Shown piece after piece: positions 51,517 through 60,063 of a stretch of 64,000 nucleotides of DNA. The stretch's first letter is position 1, and each line of letters opens with the position of its first letter. The translations under genes and the position numbers were made by a program. The stretch lies in assembly GCF_017355855.1 (NCBI RefSeq), contig NZ_JAFEWD010000002.1:248001-312000 (forward strand), in the 5' to 3' direction. This DNA is from Pedobacter sp. SYSU D00535. GTDB taxonomy: Bacteria; Bacteroidota; Bacteroidia; Sphingobacteriales; Sphingobacteriaceae. A model generated the notes under the pieces. It saw only the letters and a list, made by a program, of their open reading frames with translations, made no database searches and was not told where the DNA came from.

Positions 51517-51644
51517 AACTTTGGACTGTTTTTGTTAATGATTCAATTCATTGATGAAAGCGGGATGAAAATCAGTGGTGATTGGCGTTACTGGCTGATT
51601 TCATCAACACAAGCCGGCGGGACTATCCTGTCGGCCTTTTTTTT
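51516..51644 (+). ncRNA. Candidate antisense RNA over the susC leader (with promoter and terminator)
   Basis: On the plus strand, opposite to susC, a perfect -7 element TAACTTTG (51516-51523) overlaps the susC start codon by one base. Transcription would begin near 51530. A 9-bp stem (ttgatgaaa 51551-51559 with tttcatcaa 51599-51607) encloses a smaller hairpin region. A terminator follows: 10-bp stem 51613-51622 with 51626-51635 (two G-U pairs), then T8 at 51637-51644. The RNA of about 115 bases would be fully complementary to the susC leader next to the ribosome entry site. Size, position and orientation resemble DonS-type RNAs of Bacteroides. No -33 element is evident. The small open frames here are not convincing. 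Confidence 0.65.
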
Positions 51645-51703
51645 AATTGCAGCAGCACATGTTCGTATCGGTTTTATTCACAAAAATATGTTAAGATGAT
51701 AAC

Positions 51704-51731
51704 GGACCTGCAGGTCCATGCTGCAAATATA
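51704..51731 (-). promoter_or_regulatory. susC operon promoter with palindrome at the start site
   Basis: On the minus strand TATATTTG (complement of 51724-51731) is an exact -7 element. Seven bases downstream begins the perfect 14-bp palindrome GGACCTGCAGGTCC (51704-51717), which would cover the +1 site and could be an operator. This gives susC a leader of about 200 bases. No -33 element is clear. The rest of the 307-base gap to the deacetylase (51732-51823) is AT-rich with no other feature seen. Confidence 0.6.
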
Positions 51732-51823
51732 AAAGTAAAATATAATTATCCTATAGAGTTAGTAGATTAATTGGAAATTTTTGCCCTTTTTCTGGCGTAT
51801 GATCATAAAGGCTTCAAATCGCA

Positions 51824-52636
51824 CTAGCGCACTACAATTTCCTTCTGAATTTTGTTGATGTATTCTGCCACATCCACCATAGTTGCTATCCATAGGTCTG
51901 CCTCCCGTTGCTTCAGGTAGTTCAACAACTTGTTGTGTTCCGCTTCACTGATATTCAAACTATGTTCGCCTCCAACGCCGTGAAAGAGTAATACCAGCAG
52001 TGAACCTGATTGCTCAGCTTGCTTTACAGCCTCAATCAATTGCTCCCCCGTATGATTATTTACAAAAAAGGCATTGATGTTCTCAAGGTTGACTTGTCGG
52101 GGTGATTGAAGTCCTGACGCTACGCCGCGAGCACCAGCAAATTCAGATTTTAATAAATTATAGTAGAGCGAACCGCCTATTTTTAAATCGCCACAAGGGT
52201 AAGCAAAAGTTCGTTTTGTTTTTCCATCGATGGCCTTCAAAAGCGTATTTGCGATCCGTATTTCATTAACGGCTCTGCTAAGTGTAAACTTGCTTAGATC
52301 TGTTTCTGCAGTCACGAAGCTCCTTCCGCTCAGATTTCCGTCGCAAGGGTGAGTTAGGGTATGATTACCTAATTCATGTCCTTTTTTAGCAGCTTTTCGC
52401 CAATCCTCTAGCCGATTCGAAACTACAGGAGAGACGCCAATCAGATAAAAGGTTCCTTTGAGCTTCCGGGAGTCAAGAGCTGGAATTACTTTGTCAAGGT
52501 GAACATTTAACGCATCGTCATAGGTAAGGACTACAGCACTCCGTTTTTTATTCCAACTTCTTTCCTGGATTTGAGCAGTCGCTGATTGGAAAGTAAAGGT
52601 AGCGATAACGCTAAAAAATAATAGTTCGTACTTCAT
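51824..52636 (-). CDS. Polysaccharide deacetylase family protein (NodB homology)
   Basis: Exported carbohydrate esterase 4-type deacetylase, 270 residues. The signal peptide ends near SATAQ (about residue 21). The NodB motifs are visible: TYDDALN (the catalytic base and metal Asp), the metal-binding pair in HELGNHTLTHP, and FAYPCGD; a late LFHGVG gives the final His. Such enzymes remove N-acetyl groups from chitin-like or peptidoglycan sugars, or act on other amides. The first in-frame ATG (52651) would put five residues before the hydrophobic core; ATG at 52636 (MKYELLFF) fits better. It follows the ECF sigma gene on the same strand but is 200 bases away. Confidence 0.88.
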   Translation of the reverse strand: MKYELLFFSVIATFTFQSATAQIQERSWNKKRSAVVLTYDDALNVHLDKVIPALDSRKLKGTFYLIGVSPVVSNRLEDWRKAAKKGHELGNHTLTHPCDGNLSGRSFVTAETDLSKFTLSRAVNEIRIANTLLKAIDGKTKRTFAYPCGDLKIGGSLYYNLLKSEFAGARGVASGLQSPRQVNLENINAFFVNNHTGEQLIEAVKQAEQSGSLLVLLFHGVGGEHSLNISEAEHNKLLNYLKQREADLWIATMVDVAEYINKIQKEIVVR

Positions 52637-52835
52637 CTTACAATGGTGCATCTCGGAGTGAAGAACTTGAGTCCGGAGAATCAGACTCGCAGTTCTTAAT
52701 CCAAAATACGGTTTTTTCAGGAAGTGCCGATTCTTGCGGTTGAATTTCGGCGCCTTTAAAAAGGGAAGTTGGTAGATGCAGAGTCGAGAAAGGAGAGAAT
52801 TATTATTACCAAAATAAACGATGAGCGCACTTCCC

Positions 52836-53378
52836 TTATAAGCTTTTGCTGTGATTATGAATAAATTCTTTGATATATAACATCGAACAGCTAAGATATT
52901 CCTTCACTGTATGTTTCGATATGTTAAGTACTTGAGCGGTCTCCTCATAGGTTTTGCCCTCCATTTTGCAGAGGTTAAACACCTTCTGTTTCTGAGGGGA
53001 TAATTGATGGATTGCTCTCTGTAGTAGCCCTAATTGCGATTGGTAGAGCTCAGAGCTTTCAGACTCCGCTGTTTGTTCATCATTATAAAGGGTGTCGAAT
53101 GCCAGGCATTCTTTCAATCTTTCCCGCTTAAAGCTGACTGATTTGTTAAAGCTGGTGACGAACAGCCAGCCGCTAACAGATTGTTGAGGGTCCAATGAAC
53201 CGCGTTTTTCCCAGAGACAGTAGAAAACGTCTTGTAAGATGTCGTCTGCTGCTTCCTCGTCCTTTAAAATTTTCAAAATATTGCGGTGGACGGCAATATG
53301 ATATTTCCAGTACAGAAGATCAAAAGCTTCAGCGTCATCTCTTTTTAGTTTTAATACTAATTCTTTGTCCGTGCTCAT
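52836..53378 (-). CDS. ECF RNA polymerase sigma factor (FecI-like)
   Basis: Extracytoplasmic-function sigma factor, 180 residues. Region 2 (DLLYWKYHIAVHRNIL, EEAADDILQDVFYCLWEKR) and region 4 (QLSPQKQKVFNLCKMEGKTYEETAQVLNISKHTVKEYL would be the helix-turn-helix; Leu-Asn-Ile-Ser turn) are complete. Regions 1 and 3 are absent, as expected. It is divergent from the FecR-type anti-sigma gene at 53654 instead of in the usual same-strand pair. It probably drives the STN-bearing susC operon downstream of fecR when that transporter is loaded. Confidence 0.93.
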   Translation of the reverse strand: MSTDKELVLKLKRDDAEAFDLLYWKYHIAVHRNILKILKDEEAADDILQDVFYCLWEKRGSLDPQQSVSGWLFVTSFNKSVSFKRERLKECLAFDTLYNDEQTAESESSELYQSQLGLLQRAIHQLSPQKQKVFNLCKMEGKTYEETAQVLNISKHTVKEYLSCSMLYIKEFIHNHSKSL

Positions 53379-53653
53379 AGTTCAAATTTTGGAAGGATGA
53401 TTTGTAGACAGGTGCTTTTAATCCTGTTTTCTTTCTAAACTTCATAGAATCGACAGGATTTCTATTGAGTTTTTGAAAATACTGTTTTGGAAGGGTGTTG
53501 TTAGGTGTAAATTTTTATATTTTTTCTGATTTTTGCAAGAAAAACTTAAAAAAAATGTTAAAAGTTATTTTCATATAATATTTTATTAAAAAAAATCTAG
53601 CGTATCCCCCCGTTTTGTTGATCTTTTCGTATTTACAGTAAAATATCTCTTCG

Positions 53654-54829
53654 ATGGCGAGTGAAAAAGACATACTTTCTAGGATCATACAAGCTGAGTC
53701 TTTGGCCAAGGAAGAAGAGTTATGGCTATTGGAATATTTGGAAAGGGGGGAGGTCTCCGAATTGAAGTGCCTGCTAAAGGATGAATTTGATGGGTCTCTT
53801 TCAAACGCCAACACCTTTGCCAAGCCAAGTTCAGCAACTATACTTGGTAATATTCACAAACAGATCAACAGCCGCCAACACAGCCGGAACCTATGGAAGA
53901 GGATGGGGCGGCTTGCTGTTGCAGCAAGTCTGTTACTGGGCGTATCGATTGCAGTTTATCTTACGAGAAGGGGAAGTGAGTCAGGGCTTAAGCATTTGAA
54001 TACAACGAAGGTGCTGTCCCGAGACATTGCCCCCGGAGGCAGGAAAGCTACATTAACATTGGCCGATGGCCGTGTCATTGTTTTGACAGACGCTTCAGAA
54101 GGTGCACTGCTAAGTAAGGGCGGAGTAGAAATTAAGAAAAAAGAAAATGGACTAATAGAATATTGTGTGAAGGAGAGTAGTTGTAGAAGCGCTTCTTTGA
54201 ATCTGCAGTTCAATACCATCGCTACTCCCGTTGGAGGGCAGTATAAAGTTATTCTATCAGATGGCACACTCGTTTGGCTAAATGCTCTTTCTTCCATTCG
54301 CTTTCCGGCAACTTTTTCTCCTAGCGAGCGGAGGGTTGAAATCACCGGAGAAGTTTATTTTGAGGTGGCAAAAGACCGTAAGCGCCCCTTCAAGGTGTTT
54401 ACTGGGACTCAAACGGTTGAAGTTCTTGGGACTCATTTTAATATCAATGCTTACCCCGAGGTGGAGGGCATACAGACAACGCTCTTTGAAGGGAGCGTTC
54501 GTGTGAGTAAAGGGGCAAAAAGCGTGAAGCTAAAGCCGGGAGAACAAGCCAGGGTGGCTCGAGTGTTAACCGTCCGCAAGCTTGAAGATGCCGCCTCTAC
54601 AGTTTCCTGGCTTTCCGGCACATTTTACTTCAAAGATGCCGGAATCAAAAATGTAATGAGGGAAGCAGCACGGTGGTATGACCTGGAAGTTGAGTATCAG
54701 GGCGAGCCATCACAAAAGCAACTGAACGGAAAAATATCCAAAAATGTTCCGCTCTCCCAATTCCTGTCGATGTTGGAGTTTTCAGGAATCAAGTACCGAC
54801 AGGAGGGGAGGAAACTAGTCATTCAATAG
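53654..54829 (+). CDS. FecR family anti-sigma factor
   Basis: Membrane anti-sigma regulator, 391 residues. A cytoplasmic N-terminal part (about 1-75) binds the sigma factor, one membrane helix follows (RLAVAASLLLGVSIAVYL, about 80-97), then a periplasmic FecR domain (about 115-215, RKATLTLADGRVIVL, GGQYKVILSDGTLVWLN) and a DUF4974-like C-terminal domain (about 320-391, LSGTFYFKDAGIKNVM). The signal passes from the STN domain of the SusC at 55010 through this protein to the sigma factor. The 275 bases before it are very AT-rich and carry the divergent control region. It is 180 bases upstream of susC. Confidence 0.93.
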   Translation: MASEKDILSRIIQAESLAKEEELWLLEYLERGEVSELKCLLKDEFDGSLSNANTFAKPSSATILGNIHKQINSRQHSRNLWKRMGRLAVAASLLLGVSIAVYLTRRGSESGLKHLNTTKVLSRDIAPGGRKATLTLADGRVIVLTDASEGALLSKGGVEIKKKENGLIEYCVKESSCRSASLNLQFNTIATPVGGQYKVILSDGTLVWLNALSSIRFPATFSPSERRVEITGEVYFEVAKDRKRPFKVFTGTQTVEVLGTHFNINAYPEVEGIQTTLFEGSVRVSKGAKSVKLKPGEQARVARVLTVRKLEDAASTVSWLSGTFYFKDAGIKNVMREAARWYDLEVEYQGEPSQKQLNGKISKNVPLSQFLSMLEFSGIKYRQEGRKLVIQ

Positions 54830-54910
54830 AACAACAAACCCACTAATCATTAATTTAATAAGAACTTATGAAACAGCAACAGGAAGTTTAACACACCAGT
54901 AGGGATAAGC

Positions 54911-55010
54911 AAAAAAAAACCGCAAAAGCGTTGACAGCACTTCTGCGGGTAAAGGGCTAATCCATCAGCAAACCACGCAATCAGGTATTAACCAAAACAT
55001 TACAAAGGTA
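54911..55010 (-). ncRNA. Candidate antisense RNA over the second susC leader (with promoter and terminator)
   Basis: On the minus strand, opposite to the SusC at 55010, TACCTTTG (complement of 55003-55010) is a perfect -7 element overlapping the first base of the susC start codon. Transcription would start near 54997. It would run about 87 bases to a hairpin (stem 54920-54930 with 54938-54948, two mismatches, loop of 7) followed by T9 (complement of 54911-54919). The geometry repeats that at the first susC on an unrelated sequence. The RNA would be complementary to the susC leader. No -33 element is visible. Confidence 0.65.
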
Positions 55011-58000
55011 TGTATTTTATTACTTCTTTTAAAGGCATGGGAAAGCTATGCCTGTCCAATCCCAAAATCTTCTTGGTCATGCAACTCACTGCCGTTTTCC
55101 TGATGGCTGCAATTATGCAAGTGAATGCAGCAGCTATCTATGCACAGAAAATTAATTTGAACGAAAAGGATGCCTCCATCGAGCGAGTTTTCACATCCAT
55201 CGAACAGCAAACGAATTTCAGCTTTTTGTATGACAAGCTGGAGCTGAAAAAGGCCAGCCGGGTAACTGTTCAGCTAAAGGACGCTACACTTATGCAAGCC
55301 CTGGAAGTTTGCTTTAAGAACCAACCTTTAGCCTATAAGATTTTTGAAAATACCATCGTCGTAAAAGAAAAGATTTTGCAGAAGGCAGAGGTAATTCAAG
55401 ATGCTTTGCCACCTGTCACTGTTACAGGAACAGTGGTGGATGACAAGGGTGAAACATTGCCAGGCGTTTCTGTGATGATCAAAGGAACAACCCGGGCAAC
55501 ATCTACTGGTCTGGACGGAAAGTTTAAGATCACAGTTGATGATGACAAGGCGGTGTTGGTATTCTCTTATATAGGTTTTAAAGCAAAAGAGCTGGCCGTT
55601 GGCAAAAATACTAATCTGAAGGTGGAGCTCTTACCTGACACCAAACAGCTGAATGAGGTAGTGGTAGTAGGTTACGGTACGCAAACTAAGGAGGAGTTTA
55701 CCGGTTCTGCCGCACGCGTTTCCGGAGAAGCCTTGAAGGACGTTCCCGTACAAAGCTTTGACCAGGGCCTGGCGGGAAGAGCAGCAGGCGTTAGTATTGG
55801 CCAGCCGAATGGTGTGCTTAATAATGCACCTGTTATCAGAATCCGTGGTGTAAACTCTATTTCCTTGAGTTCTTATCCTTTAGTGGTAGTAGACGGTATT
55901 CCAATTACTACGGGAAATGCGTCTGATAATACTACGGTTGCAAATAACCCGCTTGGGGATATTAACCCTGCGGATATAGAATCGATCGACGTGTTAAAGG
56001 ATGCTGCTTCTACATCAATTTATGGATCGAGGGCAGCAGGAGGAGTGCTTTTGATCACCACCAAAAAGGGGAAACAAGGCAAGGCAAAGGTGACTTATGA
56101 AGGCTGGTCAGGGGTAACCCGGGCCGTACGTTTGCCGGAGATGCTTAATGCGGAGCAGTATATGATGATCAAGAACGAGGCCGTGATGAACGCAAAGGTG
56201 CTTGGTGGAAATGCTAACAACCCTAACGTTGCTTCAGCACTGTTCTTTCCAACCTACCGGGAAGATGGATCACTGGTTAGTACCAACTGGTACGATCATG
56301 TATATCAAAACGGGGTATCGCAAAACCACAGTTTAAGTGTTGCAGGGGGCTCAGACGCTACACGTTACTATTTCTCCGCCAACTACAGCAATCAAAACGG
56401 TATTCTAAAAACCAACGAGTTCACCAGGAAGGCGGCCAGGTTTAATATAGATCACAAGCTGGCAAGTTGGATAAACCTATCGGGAAATGTGAACTATAAT
56501 AATACCCTGAATGCTTCTCCATCCACAGGGTCACTTTCCGGAAATGCCTTTGGCCTGGTTGGATCGGCGCGACTGGCTTGGCTGACAGCCCCCAATGTAT
56601 ATGCAGTGAACCCCGATGGATCCTACAATATTAATATTGCTACTAACTCCATGGGCATGGGGAACAATCAGGTTCAAAGCAACTTTTACAACCCGGTTCC
56701 ATTGCTTGATCTGAACAAGTTTACGTCGGAGAACGACCACATCATTGCAAATTTTACTGCTAGTGCAACGCTGCTAAAGGGATTGAATTTGAAAACCTAT
56801 TATGCGATGGATAATACCAGTATCGAAAATATCAGTTTTCAGAATGCTCTGCATGGTGCTGGTGCAACCAGTCAGGGTAGTGCTGCCAACGTGATCCGTC
56901 GAATCAATAGCTGGAACTGGACGAATACGTTGAACTACAGTCGGGTTTTGGGAGCGAAGCACAGTGTTTCCGGCTTGCTTGGGTATGATATCCAGAAAAG
57001 TAACACCAATGGCTGGGGGGCGACCAGGACTCAGTCGGCCGATGCATTCTTTACCGACTACCAGGGCAACTTTGGAGCGGTGACTGTGCCAGCCGGTTCG
57101 ATTGCAATGAATGAGTGGGCGTTAGTGTCCTATTTCTCTCGTCTGACCTACGACTTCGACAAGAAATATTTTCTGACGCTGAACTACAGGAAAGATGGTA
57201 ACTCCCGCTTGGGCGCGGAGCGGAAATGGGGCGATTTTGGCGGTGTTTCTGGGGGGTGGACTTTATCTGAAGAGGAGTTTTATAAGAAGTCGAAGCTTTT
57301 TGACATTGCCAACAGTGTAAAGTTGAGAGCTAGCTGGGGCCGGGTAGGGAACGCTTCTTTGTCAAACTCTTACGGTTCTTTGAACTTGTTTGAGTCAAGC
57401 CTCTACGGCTCTAACACTACCTGGGCCTATAGCCAGGCGGGTAACCCGGATCTGGGTTGGGAAACCAGCAAGCAGACCAATATCGGCGCGGACGTAGGTT
57501 TCCTGAACAACCGCTTCCAATTAGAAGCTACCTACTTTAATAACAATGTGGACGGTCTAATCCTGAGCGTTCCTCAGTCACCATCGAAAGGTATCCCCGG
57601 GAACGCAATTCTGATGAACGTAGGGGCGATGTACAACAGAGGTTTGGAGCTCGGTCTGAATGCCTTTTTGATCAGCAAGAAGAAGTTCAGCTGGAATAGC
57701 AACATCAACTTCACCAGCATTACCAATAAGGTGACCGACCTGTACGGTGAAGGGTCTGAAATTGTTGGAACAACCAGTACTGCCGCCGAAGCTACCAATA
57801 TAACCCGGGTAGGTTATTCGGTGGGAAGCTTGTACGGTGCTAAAACAGATGGTGTCAATCCAGCAAACGGACAACGGATTTTTATCAATGGAAAAGGAGA
57901 GCGGGTACAATACAGCCACGTCGTTCCATCAGGCGGAAGCCGCTGGACTTACCTTGACGGGACTCCTGCTCCGGCAATTGGAGTAAATGATTACTATCTG

Positions 58001-58519
58001 ATCGGCAACGCGCTGCCAAAATGGTACGGAGGTATCAACAACTCCTTCAAGTACGGGAACTTCGACATGGGTATCAACTTCACTTTCTCGGGTGGCAACT
58101 ACGTGATGAACGGCAGTAAGGCTACCTGGAGAGACCAACGTTTCTGGAATAACTCTACTGAAGTTTTGGAGAGATGGACGACGCCAGGTCAGGTGACAGA
58201 CGTGCCAAGGGTAGTTTACGGCGACCTTCTTTCCAACGGATCTTCCTGGCCGATCTCTGAAAATGCCGAGAAGGCCGACTTTTTACGCCTGCAAACTGCC
58301 TCTATCGGCTACCGCTTTCCGGCAAAGGTTTTGGGTAAGGCCGGTATTTCCTCTGTCCGGATCTACGGTCAGGTATACAACGCCTTCATCCTGACGAAAT
58401 ATTCAGGCACCGACCCGGAAATATCGGTAAACGGAAATAGTAACACTACGCCGGGCGTTGAGAAGAACTCGGTACCTCAGGGAAGAACATTCACAGTTGG
58501 TTTAAATGTAGGATTCTAA
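55010..58519 (+). CDS. SusC/RagA transporter with STN signalling domain
   Basis: SusC-type TonB-dependent transporter, 1169 residues. A long signal region (about 1-46, ending AIYAQ) is followed by the STN/secretin domain (about 47-120, INLNEKDASIERVFTSIEQQTNF), which signals to FecR, then a carboxypeptidase-regulatory-like domain (about 137-210), the signature NEVVVVGYGTQTKEEFTGS, plug (about 225-360), and barrel ending GRTFTVGLNVGF. Many internal Tyr/Asn-rich strands are typical. A Met at residue 10 is an alternative start. It is 18 bases ahead of susD, and a secreted amidohydrolase follows, so the nutrient may be an amide-linked amino-acid compound (inference). Confidence 0.95.
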   Translation: MYFITSFKGMGKLCLSNPKIFLVMQLTAVFLMAAIMQVNAAAIYAQKINLNEKDASIERVFTSIEQQTNFSFLYDKLELKKASRVTVQLKDATLMQALEVCFKNQPLAYKIFENTIVVKEKILQKAEVIQDALPPVTVTGTVVDDKGETLPGVSVMIKGTTRATSTGLDGKFKITVDDDKAVLVFSYIGFKAKELAVGKNTNLKVELLPDTKQLNEVVVVGYGTQTKEEFTGSAARVSGEALKDVPVQSFDQGLAGRAAGVSIGQPNGVLNNAPVIRIRGVNSISLSSYPLVVVDGIPITTGNASDNTTVANNPLGDINPADIESIDVLKDAASTSIYGSRAAGGVLLITTKKGKQGKAKVTYEGWSGVTRAVRLPEMLNAEQYMMIKNEAVMNAKVLGGNANNPNVASALFFPTYREDGSLVSTNWYDHVYQNGVSQNHSLSVAGGSDATRYYFSANYSNQNGILKTNEFTRKAARFNIDHKLASWINLSGNVNYNNTLNASPSTGSLSGNAFGLVGSARLAWLTAPNVYAVNPDGSYNINIATNSMGMGNNQVQSNFYNPVPLLDLNKFTSENDHIIANFTASATLLKGLNLKTYYAMDNTSIENISFQNALHGAGATSQGSAANVIRRINSWNWTNTLNYSRVLGAKHSVSGLLGYDIQKSNTNGWGATRTQSADAFFTDYQGNFGAVTVPAGSIAMNEWALVSYFSRLTYDFDKKYFLTLNYRKDGNSRLGAERKWGDFGGVSGGWTLSEEEFYKKSKLFDIANSVKLRASWGRVGNASLSNSYGSLNLFESSLYGSNTTWAYSQAGNPDLGWETSKQTNIGADVGFLNNRFQLEATYFNNNVDGLILSVPQSPSKGIPGNAILMNVGAMYNRGLELGLNAFLISKKKFSWNSNINFTSITNKVTDLYGEGSEIVGTTSTAAEATNITRVGYSVGSLYGAKTDGVNPANGQRIFINGKGERVQYSHVVPSGGSRWTYLDGTPAPAIGVNDYYLIGNALPKWYGGINNSFKYGNFDMGINFTFSGGNYVMNGSKATWRDQRFWNNSTEVLERWTTPGQVTDVPRVVYGDLLSNGSSWPISENAEKADFLRLQTASIGYRFPAKVLGKAGISSVRIYGQVYNAFILTKYSGTDPEISVNGNSNTTPGVEKNSVPQGRTFTVGLNVGF

Positions 58520-58537
58520 TACTTAAAACTGAGAAAC

Positions 58538-59998
58538 ATGAATTTAAAAGAAACTATAAAAATATCCTGCACTCTTATCGGATTGAGTTTGACTGCCTTT
58601 TCTTGCAACGAGAAGGAGTTGTTAAATCCCGAACCACCTACTCAAATACAGGAAGCGAACGTCTTTACTAGCCCGGAAAGGATTCAGGGTGTTGTAAATG
58701 GAATGTATGCCAAGGTAAAAGCAGCTAACTTTTACGGTGGCCGGTACCTGATGGTCTGCGATATCCGTGGCGAAGAGTTTATTAACCGTACGCAAAACGT
58801 GTTCACGGGTTATGATGCCTGGAGTCATACGGTAATTTCAGGTTCGAATGATGCTTCTAACTCCTGGATTGCTATTTATGCGGCTATCAACTCTGCGAAT
58901 ATCCTCATTAAAGGGCTTGAAGATAATGCTGGCAAGGTAGAGGCTACTCTTGCTGCACAATATACCGGTGAGGCAAAGTTTGTGAGGGCATTAAGCTATT
59001 ACAGTCTTATAACTCTTTACGCTCAACCTTATGTTAAGGATGCAGGAGCATCGCCAGGAGTACCGCTCCGGTTATCAGCAGAGGTTTCTCCCGAAAATAA
59101 TAACATGCCTTTAAGTACTGTGGCTGCGGTGTACACGCAGATTCTTAAAGATCTGGATGAGGCTGAAGCAAGCCTGCCGGCTGCCTACACCGGAAGTTCT
59201 GCCGCCTTGCTCAACACTACTCGTGCGCACAAAAGCACCGCCATCGCTTTGAAAACGAGGGTGTATTTAACGATGGGCAACTATCCGAAGGTGATTGAAG
59301 AAGCGACTAAGATCGTAAGTGCCAGTGCTCCTTTCAAAACTACTTTTGGGGTTCAGCACCAGTTGCAAGCCGATGTGAAAGCTGTTTTTGCACCCGCGGC
59401 AACAACGGTAGAATCCATTTTATCCATGCCGATGACGGACCTGGATTTTGTGAGCGGCCAGTCGGCTCTAGCCTACGAATATTGGGTAAACAAGGAATAC
59501 AATCTTAATCCTTCGGGGATAGTGGGAGATACTGAGTGGAGGACGGCGGATGCCAGGAGAGGCATGATAGCGACTGCTTCCAACTTGCCTTATCTGTTGA
59601 AATACAGTGATATTGTTACTCCTTATACAGATTTTATTCCCGTTATCAGGTACGCCGAAGTGCTGTTGAACTACGCTGAAGCATTGGCAAGAATAAGCTC
59701 TCCCGACCTGGCAAAAGCAACCGATCTTCTGTATGCTGTTCGTCGCCGTTCTGATCCAACTTACACATATCCAGCAACTGCTCTTGCCAGTCCCGCTGCT
59801 TTCGTAAGTACTGTTTTGAAGGAACGACGAATTGAACTGCTTGGTGAGGGGTTCAGATCGAACGATCTGCTAAGGAATCTGATGACTATTCCTGCTAAGG
59901 GAAGTGGAGGCCTTTCCTCGCCATCGGTTGGTCCAAACGAAAGCAGCTACGTTTTCCCGATTCCAAATGCTGAAATATCCACCAATAAAGCACTGTAA
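58538..59998 (+). CDS. SusD/RagB family nutrient-binding lipoprotein (second locus)
   Basis: SusD-type surface lipoprotein, 486 residues. The signal ends at lipobox FSC (Cys about residue 24). Features are LLNPEPPTQIQEANVFTSPE near the start, helical repeats (GEAKFVRALSYYSLITLYAQPY), and the C-terminal signature KERRIELLGEGFRSNDLLR. It forms the lid of the SusC encoded 18 bases upstream. A short hairpin (gagtag with ctactc) follows its stop, but the M20 amidohydrolase gene begins 65 bases downstream without a clear terminator, so the operon probably continues. Confidence 0.93.
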   Translation: MNLKETIKISCTLIGLSLTAFSCNEKELLNPEPPTQIQEANVFTSPERIQGVVNGMYAKVKAANFYGGRYLMVCDIRGEEFINRTQNVFTGYDAWSHTVISGSNDASNSWIAIYAAINSANILIKGLEDNAGKVEATLAAQYTGEAKFVRALSYYSLITLYAQPYVKDAGASPGVPLRLSAEVSPENNNMPLSTVAAVYTQILKDLDEAEASLPAAYTGSSAALLNTTRAHKSTAIALKTRVYLTMGNYPKVIEEATKIVSASAPFKTTFGVQHQLQADVKAVFAPAATTVESILSMPMTDLDFVSGQSALAYEYWVNKEYNLNPSGIVGDTEWRTADARRGMIATASNLPYLLKYSDIVTPYTDFIPVIRYAEVLLNYAEALARISSPDLAKATDLLYAVRRRSDPTYTYPATALASPAAFVSTVLKERRIELLGEGFRSNDLLRNLMTIPAKGSGGLSSPSVGPNESSYVFPIPNAEISTNKAL

Positions 59999-60063
59999 CT
60001 AAACGAGTAGTGAGGCCTGCCCTTGCTACTCTCATCCCTGATGTATCTATAAATTAATATAAC

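Noticed and set aside
51530-51720. Cobalamin riboswitch in the susC leader
   Set aside because: Some words (AGTCCCGCC, CACCACTG) recall parts of it, but the essential B12 box is missing and the T run fits a terminator on the opposite strand.
51496-51770. Small plus-strand open frames upstream of susC
   Set aside because: They run across the hairpins, T run and palindrome, have no start context, and are better explained by the antisense RNA candidate.
53515-53823. Minus-strand open frame of 102 codons upstream of fecR
   Set aside because: Translation of the AT-rich control region and antisense of fecR, with low-complexity Phe/Lys content.
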